This document shows, piece by piece, positions 1-4,909 of a stretch of DNA of 6,876 bases; positions within the stretch are counted from its first letter, which is position 1, and every line of letters begins with the position of its first letter. The stretch is from contig JAQCDH010000041.1 in assembly GCA_027620815.1 (NCBI GenBank), positions 1 to 6,876 of the forward strand. Direction: 5' to 3'. Both the position numbers and the translations under genes were made by a program. Origin of the DNA: Bacillota bacterium (lineage in GTDB: Bacteria; Bacillota_I; Bacilli_A; Acholeplasmatales; Acholeplasmataceae). Under the pieces are notes generated by a model. The model saw only the letters and a program-made list of their open reading frames with translations. It was not told where the DNA came from and made no database searches.

Positions 1-84
1 TTCATGGTCATCATGTTCATCTTCATGGTCATCATGTTCATCTTCATGGTCATCATGTTCATCTTCATGACCATCATGATCCTC
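1..84 (-). repeat. 21-bp in-frame tandem repeat encoding the His-rich metal loop
   Basis: Three identical 21-bp copies lie at 1-21, 22-42 and 43-63, with a diverged fourth at 64-84. The array continues past the left edge. Each unit is seven codons and encodes the heptad EDEHDDH (phase arbitrary) on the minus strand, so copy-number changes keep the reading frame. The perfect copies are also identical at wobble positions, which points to recent duplication or homogenisation and not only protein-level selection. The repeat probably forms part of the flexible zinc-collecting loop of the lipoprotein. Confidence 0.95.
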
Positions 85-426
85 TTCATGGTGATTGTGT
101 TCTACATTCAGCTCTAATTCTAAATTTAGCGATACTGTATTTGTAAAAGTAAGATCTTTTACCCAGTTTTCTAGTGTATTAGACGTGTAAATAAATAATG
201 ATGATGTTTCAATCATTTGACGGTCGTTAGACGTGATTTCAAATGCATGAGGACTTGTGCCAAATGGTAAAATATTATGCACGGTTAAATCATCACCAGC
301 AATGTATGTTGCCATATCATATTGAGGTAATAACGTTGTAACAACATCATACCTTTCTGTTTCTTGACAACTTGCTAATATAAAAGTTGTAAATAATAAT
401 GTTATAATTGTTAAAGTTTTTTTCAT
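1..426 (-). CDS. znuA: Zinc ABC transporter substrate-binding lipoprotein (ZnuA/AdcA family), N-terminal part, truncated by the window edge
   Basis: This is a cluster 9 (ZnuA/AdcA/TroA-type) metal-binding lipoprotein that would capture Zn(II) outside the membrane for an ABC importer. The visible 142 residues start MKKTLTIITLLFTTFILASC. That is a lysine n-region, a hydrophobic core and a lipobox (LASC), with Cys20 as the lipidated residue. The mature part has the family pattern 'VVTTLLPQYDM...IAGDD' and then 'LPFGTSPHAFE', where His60 matches the first conserved metal ligand. From about residue 109 it becomes a His/Asp/Glu-rich loop with heptads EDEHDDH, typical of zinc rather than manganese members; the gene leaves the window there. 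The start ATG (complement 424-426) is preceded by AGGAGAG (434-440) at 7 nt spacing. A manganese-specific paralogue is possible, but the His-rich loop and the putative Zur-like operators upstream favour zinc. The permease and ATPase genes are not in the window. Confidence 0.88.
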   Translation of the reverse strand, partial: MKKTLTIITLLFTTFILASCQETERYDVVTTLLPQYDMATYIAGDDLTVHNILPFGTSPHAFEITSNDRQMIETSSLFIYTSNTLENWVKDLTFTNTVSLNLELELNVEHNHHEEDHDGHEDEHDDHEDEHDDHEDEHDDHE

Positions 427-445
427 TATATATCTCTCCTTATAA

Positions 446-462
446 TTGCGAATCATTTGCAA
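446..462. promoter_or_regulatory. Candidate Fur/Zur-family operator, proximal site
   Basis: TTGCGAATCATTTGCAA is a 17-bp palindrome centred on 454, with one mismatched pair (positions 450/458). It contains the core TGCRAA-N3-TTTGCA. It lies just downstream of the -10 of the leftward zinc-transporter promoter, over the expected transcription start, where a bound repressor would block initiation. Fur-family proteins bind AT-rich palindromes of about this size with an 'AAT-N-ATT' centre, so Zur is the natural candidate next to a zinc lipoprotein. The regulator itself is not seen here. Confidence 0.6.
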
Positions 463-466
463 CTAA

Positions 467-494
467 ATTATAACATACAAAAACCTAGATGCAA
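467..494 (-). promoter_or_regulatory. Promoter of the zinc lipoprotein gene
   Basis: On the minus strand there is an extended -10, TGTTATAAT (467-475). A -35 candidate, TTGCAT (489-494), lies 16 nt upstream. The predicted start is near 460, giving a leader of about 35 nt before the ATG, with the AGGAGAG ribosome site inside it. Both candidate Zur-like palindromes overlap the core promoter, one at the start site and one at the -35. Confidence 0.65.
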
Positions 495-504
495 ACATTT
501 TGCA
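490..504. promoter_or_regulatory. Candidate Fur/Zur-family operator, distal site
   Basis: TGCAAACATTTTGCA has perfect 6-bp arms (TGCAAA/TTTGCA) around a 3-bp centre at 497. It shares the core pattern TGCRAA-N3-TTTGCA with the site at 446-462. The two centres are 43 bp apart, about four helical turns, so they face the same side of the helix. This site overlaps the -35 of the leftward promoter and ends 25 bp before the -35 of the rightward rimP promoter. Confidence 0.5.
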
Positions 505-529
505 ATAAATAATATCGATATGTTTCGTA

Positions 530-558
530 TTGTCTTTAAAAAGCGTTTATGCTATAAT
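530..558 (+). promoter_or_regulatory. Promoter of the rimP-nusA-infB operon
   Basis: The -35 TTGTCT (530-535) and the -10 TATAAT (553-558) are separated by the optimal 17 nt. A TG dinucleotide at 550-551 makes it an extended -10 (TGCTATAAT). Transcription should start near 565, giving a leader of about 50 nt before the rimP ATG that contains the hairpins at 571-605. It is a near-consensus sigma-A promoter, as expected for a highly expressed housekeeping operon. Confidence 0.8.
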
Positions 559-570
559 AAAACTACTTCA

Positions 571-602
571 TGAGTGGGATTTAGTTTCCACTCAATTTTA
601 TT
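571..602 (+). terminator. rimP leader hairpin, possible NusA-responsive attenuator
   Basis: TGAGTGG (571-577) pairs with CCACTCA (588-594). One further G·U and one A-U pair (578-587, 579-586) make a 9-bp stem with a 6-nt loop. It is followed by AATTTTATT, a short interrupted U-run. This looks like a weak intrinsic terminator about 6 nt into the transcript. In Bacillus subtilis the nusA operon is known to be autoregulated by NusA-dependent termination in its leader. A similar role here is inference. It could instead only be a 5' stabilising stem. Confidence 0.55.
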
Positions 603-605
603 GAG
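591..605 (+). promoter_or_regulatory. Alternative leader hairpin competing with the attenuator stem and touching the rimP Shine-Dalgarno
   Basis: CTCAAT (591-596), TTT and ATTGAG (600-605) form a 6-bp stem with a 3-nt loop. Its 5' arm reuses CTCA (591-594), which is the 3' arm of the 571-594 hairpin, so the two cannot form together. Its 3' arm covers the first three bases of the Shine-Dalgarno GAGAGG (603-608). The stem is AU-rich and weak, so a regulatory switch is only a possibility. Confidence 0.35.
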
Positions 606-614
606 AGGATACTT

Positions 615-1055
615 ATGTTTGAAAAACTTAAAGAAGCAATTGACGTGATCATTAAAAATCATCCATTTGAATTGTATGAAATCAATCAAACGATGATATT
701 TGGTCAACAAGGGATAGAAATACTTGTTGATAACGATGATGGTCCAATTTCAACTGATGCACTTGAAGCGTTTCATCAAGAAATACTAACGCTTGATGAT
801 GACACACTTCCCGATCACCTCATGATTGAAGTATCTTCAGTTGGTATTGAACGACCATTAAAAAATGAAAAAGATTATCAAAAAGTGATTGGGAAATACA
901 TGTATCTTATATCCGATCACTACAAAGGCTACGGAACATTAGAAGCATACACACAAGAGGCGATTACCATTAGTTATTTAGAAAAAACAAAAAAAATAAT
1001 GAAGACCATTCCATTAGCATCGATATCATCTGCACGTCGTGCAGTAAAATTTTAG
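615..1055 (+). CDS. rimP: Ribosome maturation factor RimP
   Basis: RimP binds the free 30S subunit and helps late assembly steps in the cytoplasm. The 146 residues match the usual length of about 150. The N-terminal alpha/beta domain covers roughly residues 8-83. It contains 'GIEILVDNDDGPISTDALEAFHQEI' type features, matching the family 'L.V.ID...GI.ldD...' region. The junction 'IEVSSVGIERPLKNEKDYQKVIGK' (about 81-104) is the family signature, usually 'leVSSPGldRPL'. The SH3-like C-terminal domain follows to the end. The ATG at 615 is preceded by GAGAGG (603-608) with 6 nt spacing. It is the first gene of the operon, and its stop TAG (1053-1055) overlaps the nusA ribosome site. One small departure is Val in place of the usual Pro in 'SSPG'. 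Confidence 0.93.
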   Translation: MFEKLKEAIDVIIKNHPFELYEINQTMIFGQQGIEILVDNDDGPISTDALEAFHQEILTLDDDTLPDHLMIEVSSVGIERPLKNEKDYQKVIGKYMYLISDHYKGYGTLEAYTQEAITISYLEKTKKIMKTIPLASISSARRAVKF

Positions 1056-1064
1056 GAGAAAAAT

Positions 1065-2135
1065 ATGATAAGTAAAGAATTTTTTAAAAACATCGAGCTT
1101 GTTGCAGAAGAAAAAGCACTTACGGTTGAACAAGTTAAAGAAGCATTTATCCAAGGACTCATTGCGGGCTGTAAGAAAGCATTTGATGTGAGATCATGCC
1201 GCGTTGAATTAAAAGAAGAAAAAAGTGAACTTCTTTTATATACGCAACAACTTGTTGTAGAAGAGTATTCTTTAGATAACGAAAAAAACTACACACAACT
1301 ATTAGTTGAAGAAGCAAAAGAACTTAAAAAGACTGCAAAAGTCGGAGACATCATTGAAACAAAAGTGTCCCCTCAAGACTTTGGACATTTTGCTGTACGT
1401 GATTTTAAAAGCAGATTGAATGAAGCTTTAATTACCATGCAAAAAGAAAATTTATTTAATTATTTCAAAGCGATGGAAGGAAATGTCTTATCATGTCGCG
1501 TCATTGATGTGAAAGATGACTTTTACCGTTTAGATATCGGTCGTGATCTAACAACATTACTCCCTAAAAAAGAAACTTTACCAAAAGATAAATTTCATGC
1601 TGGAGACTATGTTAAAGTGTATGTTTCTGAAGTAGAGATGAAAGGTAAATGGCCAAAAGTTTTTGTTTCTAGAACAAATAGTAAGCTTATTATCAAATTA
1701 TTAGAAAACTTAATCCCAGAAATTAAAGAAGGTATTATTGAAATCATGGGAATTAGTAGAGAACCTGGCGATCGTGCTAAAATCGGATTAAAATCAAATG
1801 ATCCTAAAGTTGATCCAATTGGTGCTTGTGTTGGAGAAGGTGGTGCGCGTATTAAAGAAATCGTACGTGCATTAAGCGATGAAAAAATCGACTTATTTAG
1901 ATGGTCAGATAACGAACATGAACTCATTGCAAACGCCCTTCAACCTGCAGAAGTTGTTGCAGTCACAAACATCAATCCAAAAGATAAAACAGCACTTGCA
2001 ATCGTACCAGATGATCAATTATCTCTTGCAATTGGTAAATTAGGACAAAATGTGAAACTCGCAGTACAAGCATGTGGCTGGTCAATTGATATTAAATCAG
2101 AACAAAATGCTGCCATGGAAGGTATTTTATATTAG
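1065..2135 (+). CDS. nusA: Transcription termination/antitermination factor NusA
   Basis: NusA binds RNA polymerase and nascent RNA, and modulates pausing, intrinsic termination and antitermination. The 356 residues have the Firmicutes/Mollicutes layout. The N-terminal polymerase-binding domain covers about 1-125 and the S1 domain about 138-203 ('EGNVLSCRVIDV...LLPKKE...GDYVKVYV'). KH1 contains 'SREPGDRAKI' (231-240) and 'DPIGACVGEGGARIK' (250-264). KH2 contains 'VPDDQLSLAIGKLGQNVKLA' (314-333). The protein ends soon after 'GWSIDIKSE', so the acidic C-terminal repeats of Proteobacteria are absent, as is normal in Gram-positives. The KH1 loop reads GEGG where most NusA proteins have GPKG; the GXXG pattern is kept but the Lys is lost. 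The start ATG has AGGAGA (1054-1059) 5 nt upstream, within the rimP stop. The stop TAG (2133-2135) in turn overlaps the ylxR ribosome site. Confidence 0.96.
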   Translation: MISKEFFKNIELVAEEKALTVEQVKEAFIQGLIAGCKKAFDVRSCRVELKEEKSELLLYTQQLVVEEYSLDNEKNYTQLLVEEAKELKKTAKVGDIIETKVSPQDFGHFAVRDFKSRLNEALITMQKENLFNYFKAMEGNVLSCRVIDVKDDFYRLDIGRDLTTLLPKKETLPKDKFHAGDYVKVYVSEVEMKGKWPKVFVSRTNSKLIIKLLENLIPEIKEGIIEIMGISREPGDRAKIGLKSNDPKVDPIGACVGEGGARIKEIVRALSDEKIDLFRWSDNEHELIANALQPAEVVAVTNINPKDKTALAIVPDDQLSLAIGKLGQNVKLAVQACGWSIDIKSEQNAAMEGILY

Positions 2136-2145
2136 GAGGTGTCAC

Positions 2146-2403
2146 ATGAAACATACACCACTTAGAACATGTTTAGTTACAAGAGAAAAATTACCAAAAG
2201 AACAACTTTTAAGAGTTGTTAAAACAAAAGATGATACCATTACCTTTGATCCAACTGGAAAAATGAATGGACGCGGTGCTTACATTAAAAAAGATAGTGA
2301 TGTCATCAAAAAAGCGCAACAAAAAAAGATTCTTTCTCGTCATTTTGAAACAAATATCCCTGTAGAATTTTACGTTTTATTAGAGGAAAGATGTCATGAT
2401 TAA
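2146..2403 (+). CDS. rnpM: YlxR/RnpM family RNA-binding protein
   Basis: This 85-residue protein begins MKHTPLRTCLVTREKLPKEQ and carries the YlxR (DUF448) hallmarks. 'RTCLVTR' is near residues 7-13, followed by 'LLRVVKTKDDTITFDPTGKMNGRGAYI', with the conserved GRGAY turn. In Bacillus the homologue YlxR has been named RnpM, an RNase P modulator that binds the RNase P RNA. It is encoded between nusA and ylxQ in most Firmicutes, as here. I chose ATG 2146 because AGGAGGT (2134-2140), a perfect Shine-Dalgarno, lies 5 nt upstream. The frame is open back to 2074, but that would put an unrelated N-terminal stretch before the family's usual start and overlap nusA by 62 nt. The last 8 nt overlap ylxQ. 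Confidence 0.92.
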   Translation: MKHTPLRTCLVTREKLPKEQLLRVVKTKDDTITFDPTGKMNGRGAYIKKDSDVIKKAQQKKILSRHFETNIPVEFYVLLEERCHD

Positions 2404-2671
2404 TAATCTTGGACTCGCATTTAAAGCTAAAAAAATTGCCATTGGTACAGATTTATCGATAGAAAAAATGCGTCAAAAAAAAGCAGTGATGATTTTACTT
2501 GCAAGTGATGCATCAGAAAACACACAAAAAAAAATTAGAGACAAAGCGTCTTTCTACGGCATAGACGTGATAGATACTTTTACATCTGAACAATTATCCC
2601 AACCCATTGGCAAAGGCCAAATCAAAGTGATTGCGATACTTGATGAAGGATTTAAAAAGATCATCATCTAA
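2396..2671 (+). CDS. ylxQ: YlxQ, L7Ae/L30e-family K-turn RNA-binding protein
   Basis: This is a 91-residue single-domain protein of the ribosomal L7Ae/L30e/YlxQ fold. Visible features are the N-terminal 'NNLGLAFKAKKIAIGTD' segment, a central 'KKAVMILLASDASENTQKKI' strand-helix and the C-terminal 'IGKGQIKVIAILDEGFKKII', in the order usual for YlxQ (family length about 90-100). Bacterial relatives YbxF and YlxQ bind kink-turn RNA, but the cellular target of YlxQ is not established. ATG 2396 overlaps the end of ylxR by 8 nt. AGAGGA (2382-2387) lies 8 nt upstream, inside ylxR, suggesting translational coupling. A 20-nt gap separates it from infB. Confidence 0.9.
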   Translation: MINNLGLAFKAKKIAIGTDLSIEKMRQKKAVMILLASDASENTQKKIRDKASFYGIDVIDTFTSEQLSQPIGKGQIKVIAILDEGFKKIII

Positions 2672-2691
2672 AAGAAAAAGGAAGTGAACAT

Positions 2692-4530
2692 ATGCCTAAA
2701 CAACCAAAACAAATTAAGAAGCAACCAATTGCATATCATAAACCTATGCAACACGCACCAAAAAAAGCAAAACCTGAAGGACCACAAATACTCACCTATA
2801 AAGATGGGATGAACGTATCTGAAGTTGCAAAAGCAATGGATGTTTCAAGTGCAGTCATTATTAAAAAACTCATGTTGATGGGAATGATGACTTCTGTGAA
2901 TCAAGTCATTGATCGTGATACCGTTGAACTTATCGCATTAGAAGAAGGTTTTCAAGTTATTGATGAAGTCATCACCGATGTCACACGTTTTGATGAAATG
3001 GAAACCAATGATGATCCAAAAGATTTAGTAAAACGTCCTCCAATTGTTACCATTATGGGACACGTTGACCACGGTAAAACAACATTACTAGATACCATTA
3101 GAAAATCACGTGTCGCCCAATCTGAAGCAGGCGGTATTACCCAACATATTGGTGCGTATCAAGTCGATTATAAAGGTGAAAAAGTGACATTTATTGACAC
3201 ACCAGGACACGCTGCATTTACTGAGATGCGTGCTCGCGGTGCAAAAGTCACTGACATCGTTATTATTGTGGTAGCTGCAGATGATGGTGTTATGCCACAA
3301 ACCATTGAAGCCATTGATCATGCAAAAGCAGCGAATGTTCCAATCATTGTTGCAGTCAACAAAATGGATCGTCCACAAGCCAACCCAGATAAAGTCATGA
3401 CATCACTCTCAGAAAGAGGACTCACACCAGAAGAGTGGGGTGGTCAAACACCTTATGTTAAAATCTCTGCATTGAAAAATGAAGGGATTGATGCATTACT
3501 TGAACTGATCATTTTACTAAGTGAAGTTGAAGAACTTAAAGCAAATCCAAAACGATTTGCTCAAGGTACTGTCATTGAAGCACGTCTTGACAAAGGACGT
3601 GGCTCTGTAGCAACACTCATCATTGAATCAGGAACGCTTCGCGTCGGTGATTATTTAGCGTGTGGAAATACATATGGTAAAGTTAGAACGATGGAAGATG
3701 ATTTAAAAAATCGTTATAAAGAAGCATTACCATCGATGCCAATTGAAATCACAGGATTAAATGAAGTCCCTAAGGCAGGAGACATCTTCAAAGCATTTGA
3801 TGATGAAAAAATGACGCGTCAAATTGCGGAAGAACGTCAATCTAGAGATCGTGAAAAAGAACTCAAGAAACGTTCTAAAACATCCCTTGAATCACTGATG
3901 GGAGATATTGAATCTTCAGAAAAAGAACTCAATCTTATTATCAAAGGTGATGTCAATGGTTCCATTGAAGCTCTCAAAGGATTACTTGAAAAAATTGATG
4001 TTGAAGGATTCCATGTCAATGTCTTACGCGGAGAAGTTGGTGCGATTTCAGAAAGTGATGTCACACTCGCTTCAGCAACAAAATCAATTTTAATTGGATT
4101 TAATGTACGTCCAACATCCTCAGTGAAGGCACTTGCAGATACGCAAGGTGTAGAAATTAGATTATACTCAATTATTTACCGTGTCCAAGAAGATATTGAA
4201 GCGGCACTTAAAGGCATGCTTGCTCCTAAATTTGAAGAAATTGTCATTGGACAAGCAGAAATTAGAGATATCTTTAAAGTCTCTAAAATCGGAACGATTG
4301 CAGGATGTATCGTTACAGATGGATCGATTGTGCGTGATGCCCTTGTCCGTGTATTAAGAAACGGTATTGTTGCATATGAAGGAAAACTTGCATCACTTAA
4401 ACGCTTCAAAGATGATGCAAAAGAAGTTCGCCAAGGTTTTGAATGTGGACTTTCCATTGAAAACTTTAACGATTTAAAAGTAGGCGACATCATCGAAGCT
4501 TCTAAAATGAAAGAAATCGAGGTGGCATAA
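2692..4530 (+). CDS. infB: Translation initiation factor IF2
   Basis: IF2 is the GTPase that brings initiator fMet-tRNA to the 30S subunit and promotes 50S joining. The 612 residues start with a short basic Lys/Pro/Gln tail (1-35). An IF2-N helical module follows at about 36-90 ('NVSEVAKAMDVSSAVIIKKL'). The G domain has all motifs: G1 GHVDHGKT (123-130), G2 GGITQHIG (147-154), G3 DTPG (169-172), G4 NKMD (223-226) and G5 SAL (259-261). Domain II begins near 288 ('GTVIEARLDKGRGSVATLI'). A charged linker covers about 375-410. Domain III (about 411-505) and the fMet-tRNA-binding C2 domain (about 510-605) complete the protein. The large N-terminal extension of many bacterial IF2s is almost absent, as in small-genome relatives. 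AAGGAAGTG (2678-2686) lies 5 nt before the ATG. The stop TAA shares its last base with the rbfA ATG. Confidence 0.97.
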   Translation: MPKQPKQIKKQPIAYHKPMQHAPKKAKPEGPQILTYKDGMNVSEVAKAMDVSSAVIIKKLMLMGMMTSVNQVIDRDTVELIALEEGFQVIDEVITDVTRFDEMETNDDPKDLVKRPPIVTIMGHVDHGKTTLLDTIRKSRVAQSEAGGITQHIGAYQVDYKGEKVTFIDTPGHAAFTEMRARGAKVTDIVIIVVAADDGVMPQTIEAIDHAKAANVPIIVAVNKMDRPQANPDKVMTSLSERGLTPEEWGGQTPYVKISALKNEGIDALLELIILLSEVEELKANPKRFAQGTVIEARLDKGRGSVATLIIESGTLRVGDYLACGNTYGKVRTMEDDLKNRYKEALPSMPIEITGLNEVPKAGDIFKAFDDEKMTRQIAEERQSRDREKELKKRSKTSLESLMGDIESSEKELNLIIKGDVNGSIEALKGLLEKIDVEGFHVNVLRGEVGAISESDVTLASATKSILIGFNVRPTSSVKALADTQGVEIRLYSIIYRVQEDIEAALKGMLAPKFEEIVIGQAEIRDIFKVSKIGTIAGCIVTDGSIVRDALVRVLRNGIVAYEGKLASLKRFKDDAKEVRQGFECGLSIENFNDLKVGDIIEASKMKEIEVA

Positions 4531-4871
4531 TGTCCATTTCCATAGAAAGACTTGCAAGTTTAATTCAAAGAGAACTTGCGAATATCGTTAACGAAGAAGT
4601 TAAAAATAGTCAAGTTGGCTATGTCAATTTGACAGAAGTCAAAGTTACGAAAGACTTATCTTATGCATCTATTTTTTATACCATTTTATCTGATGAAGAA
4701 GAAGTCATTCAAAAAGCCCAACAAATTCTTGAAAAAAATACATCAAAAATAAGAAAAAGACTTGCAGAAAAAATTAGAAACATAAGAAAAATTCCGGAGT
4801 TGTTGTTTAAATACGATGAAGCCCTTGCTTACGGAAATCATATCGATCAACTCTTAAAAACAATTAAGTAA
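4530..4871 (+). CDS. rbfA: 30S ribosome-binding factor RbfA
   Basis: RbfA is a single KH-fold protein that binds the 30S subunit and assists 16S rRNA 5'-end maturation and late assembly. The 113 residues match the family length. The N-terminal helix 'IERLASLIQRELANIVNEEV' is followed by 'VNLTEVKVTKDLSYASIFYTIL' (usual form 'vTdVevSrDLshAkVyvs'). The C-terminal 'IRKRLAEKIRNIRKIPELLFKYDEALAYGNHIDQLL' region carries the conserved 'PEL.F..D' and closing helix. The ATG at 4530 overlaps the infB stop by one base (TAATG), and GAGGTGG (4519-4525) lies 4 nt upstream inside infB, a coupled arrangement. Its stop codon sits within the stem of the terminator that closes the operon. In many Firmicutes truB follows; here priA follows instead. 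Confidence 0.94.
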   Translation: MSISIERLASLIQRELANIVNEEVKNSQVGYVNLTEVKVTKDLSYASIFYTILSDEEEVIQKAQQILEKNTSKIRKRLAEKIRNIRKIPELLFKYDEALAYGNHIDQLLKTIK

Positions 4872-4890
4872 CGCAAGTTACTTTTTTGTT
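4866..4890 (+). terminator. Intrinsic terminator of the rimP-rbfA operon
   Basis: AAGTAAC (4866-4872) pairs with GTTACTT (4877-4883) around a GCAA tetraloop of the stable GNRA class. This 7-bp stem is followed by TTTTGTT (4884-4890). The rbfA stop TAA (4869-4871) is inside the 5' arm, so ribosomes finishing rbfA would cover part of the stem and could reduce termination. Some read-through into priA is therefore plausible. Confidence 0.75.
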
Positions 4891-4899
4891 ATAATAACA
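4887..4899 (+). promoter_or_regulatory. Extended -10-like element and 13-bp palindrome before priA
   Basis: TGTTATAATAACA is a perfect palindrome with 6-bp arms around 4893. Its first nine bases, TGTTATAAT, are the same extended -10 as in the promoter of the zinc lipoprotein gene. It begins inside the U-tract of the operon terminator. I see no good -35 at the right distance. The predicted start (about 4902) would leave a leader of only about 8 nt, partly consuming the GAGGT ribosome site. It may be a near-leaderless promoter, an operator, or chance in AT-rich DNA. Confidence 0.35.
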
Positions 4900-4909
4900 T
4901 CGAGGTTCT

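Noticed and set aside
1..84. CRISPR-like array
   Set aside because: The 21-bp units are directly adjacent with no spacers and are in frame within a lipoprotein gene.
1607..1927. Minus-strand open frame of 106 codons within nusA
   Set aside because: It lies wholly opposite a well-conserved gene, has no ribosome site or family resemblance, and its residues simply mirror nusA codon bias.
2074..2145. N-terminal extension of ylxR starting at 2074
   Set aside because: A perfect AGGAGGT precedes ATG 2146, and the protein from there has the normal family start. The extension would overlap the end of nusA.
3106..3378. Minus-strand open frame of 90 codons opposite the IF2 G domain
   Set aside because: It mirrors conserved GTPase codons, its composition (many Cys, Asn, His) is unlike a real protein, and no promoter or ribosome site is seen.
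3837..4493. Minus-strand open frames (3837-4064, 4176-4493) and a plus-strand frame (3908-4093) inside infB
   Set aside because: All are alternative frames of the conserved infB C-terminal half, without their own start signals.
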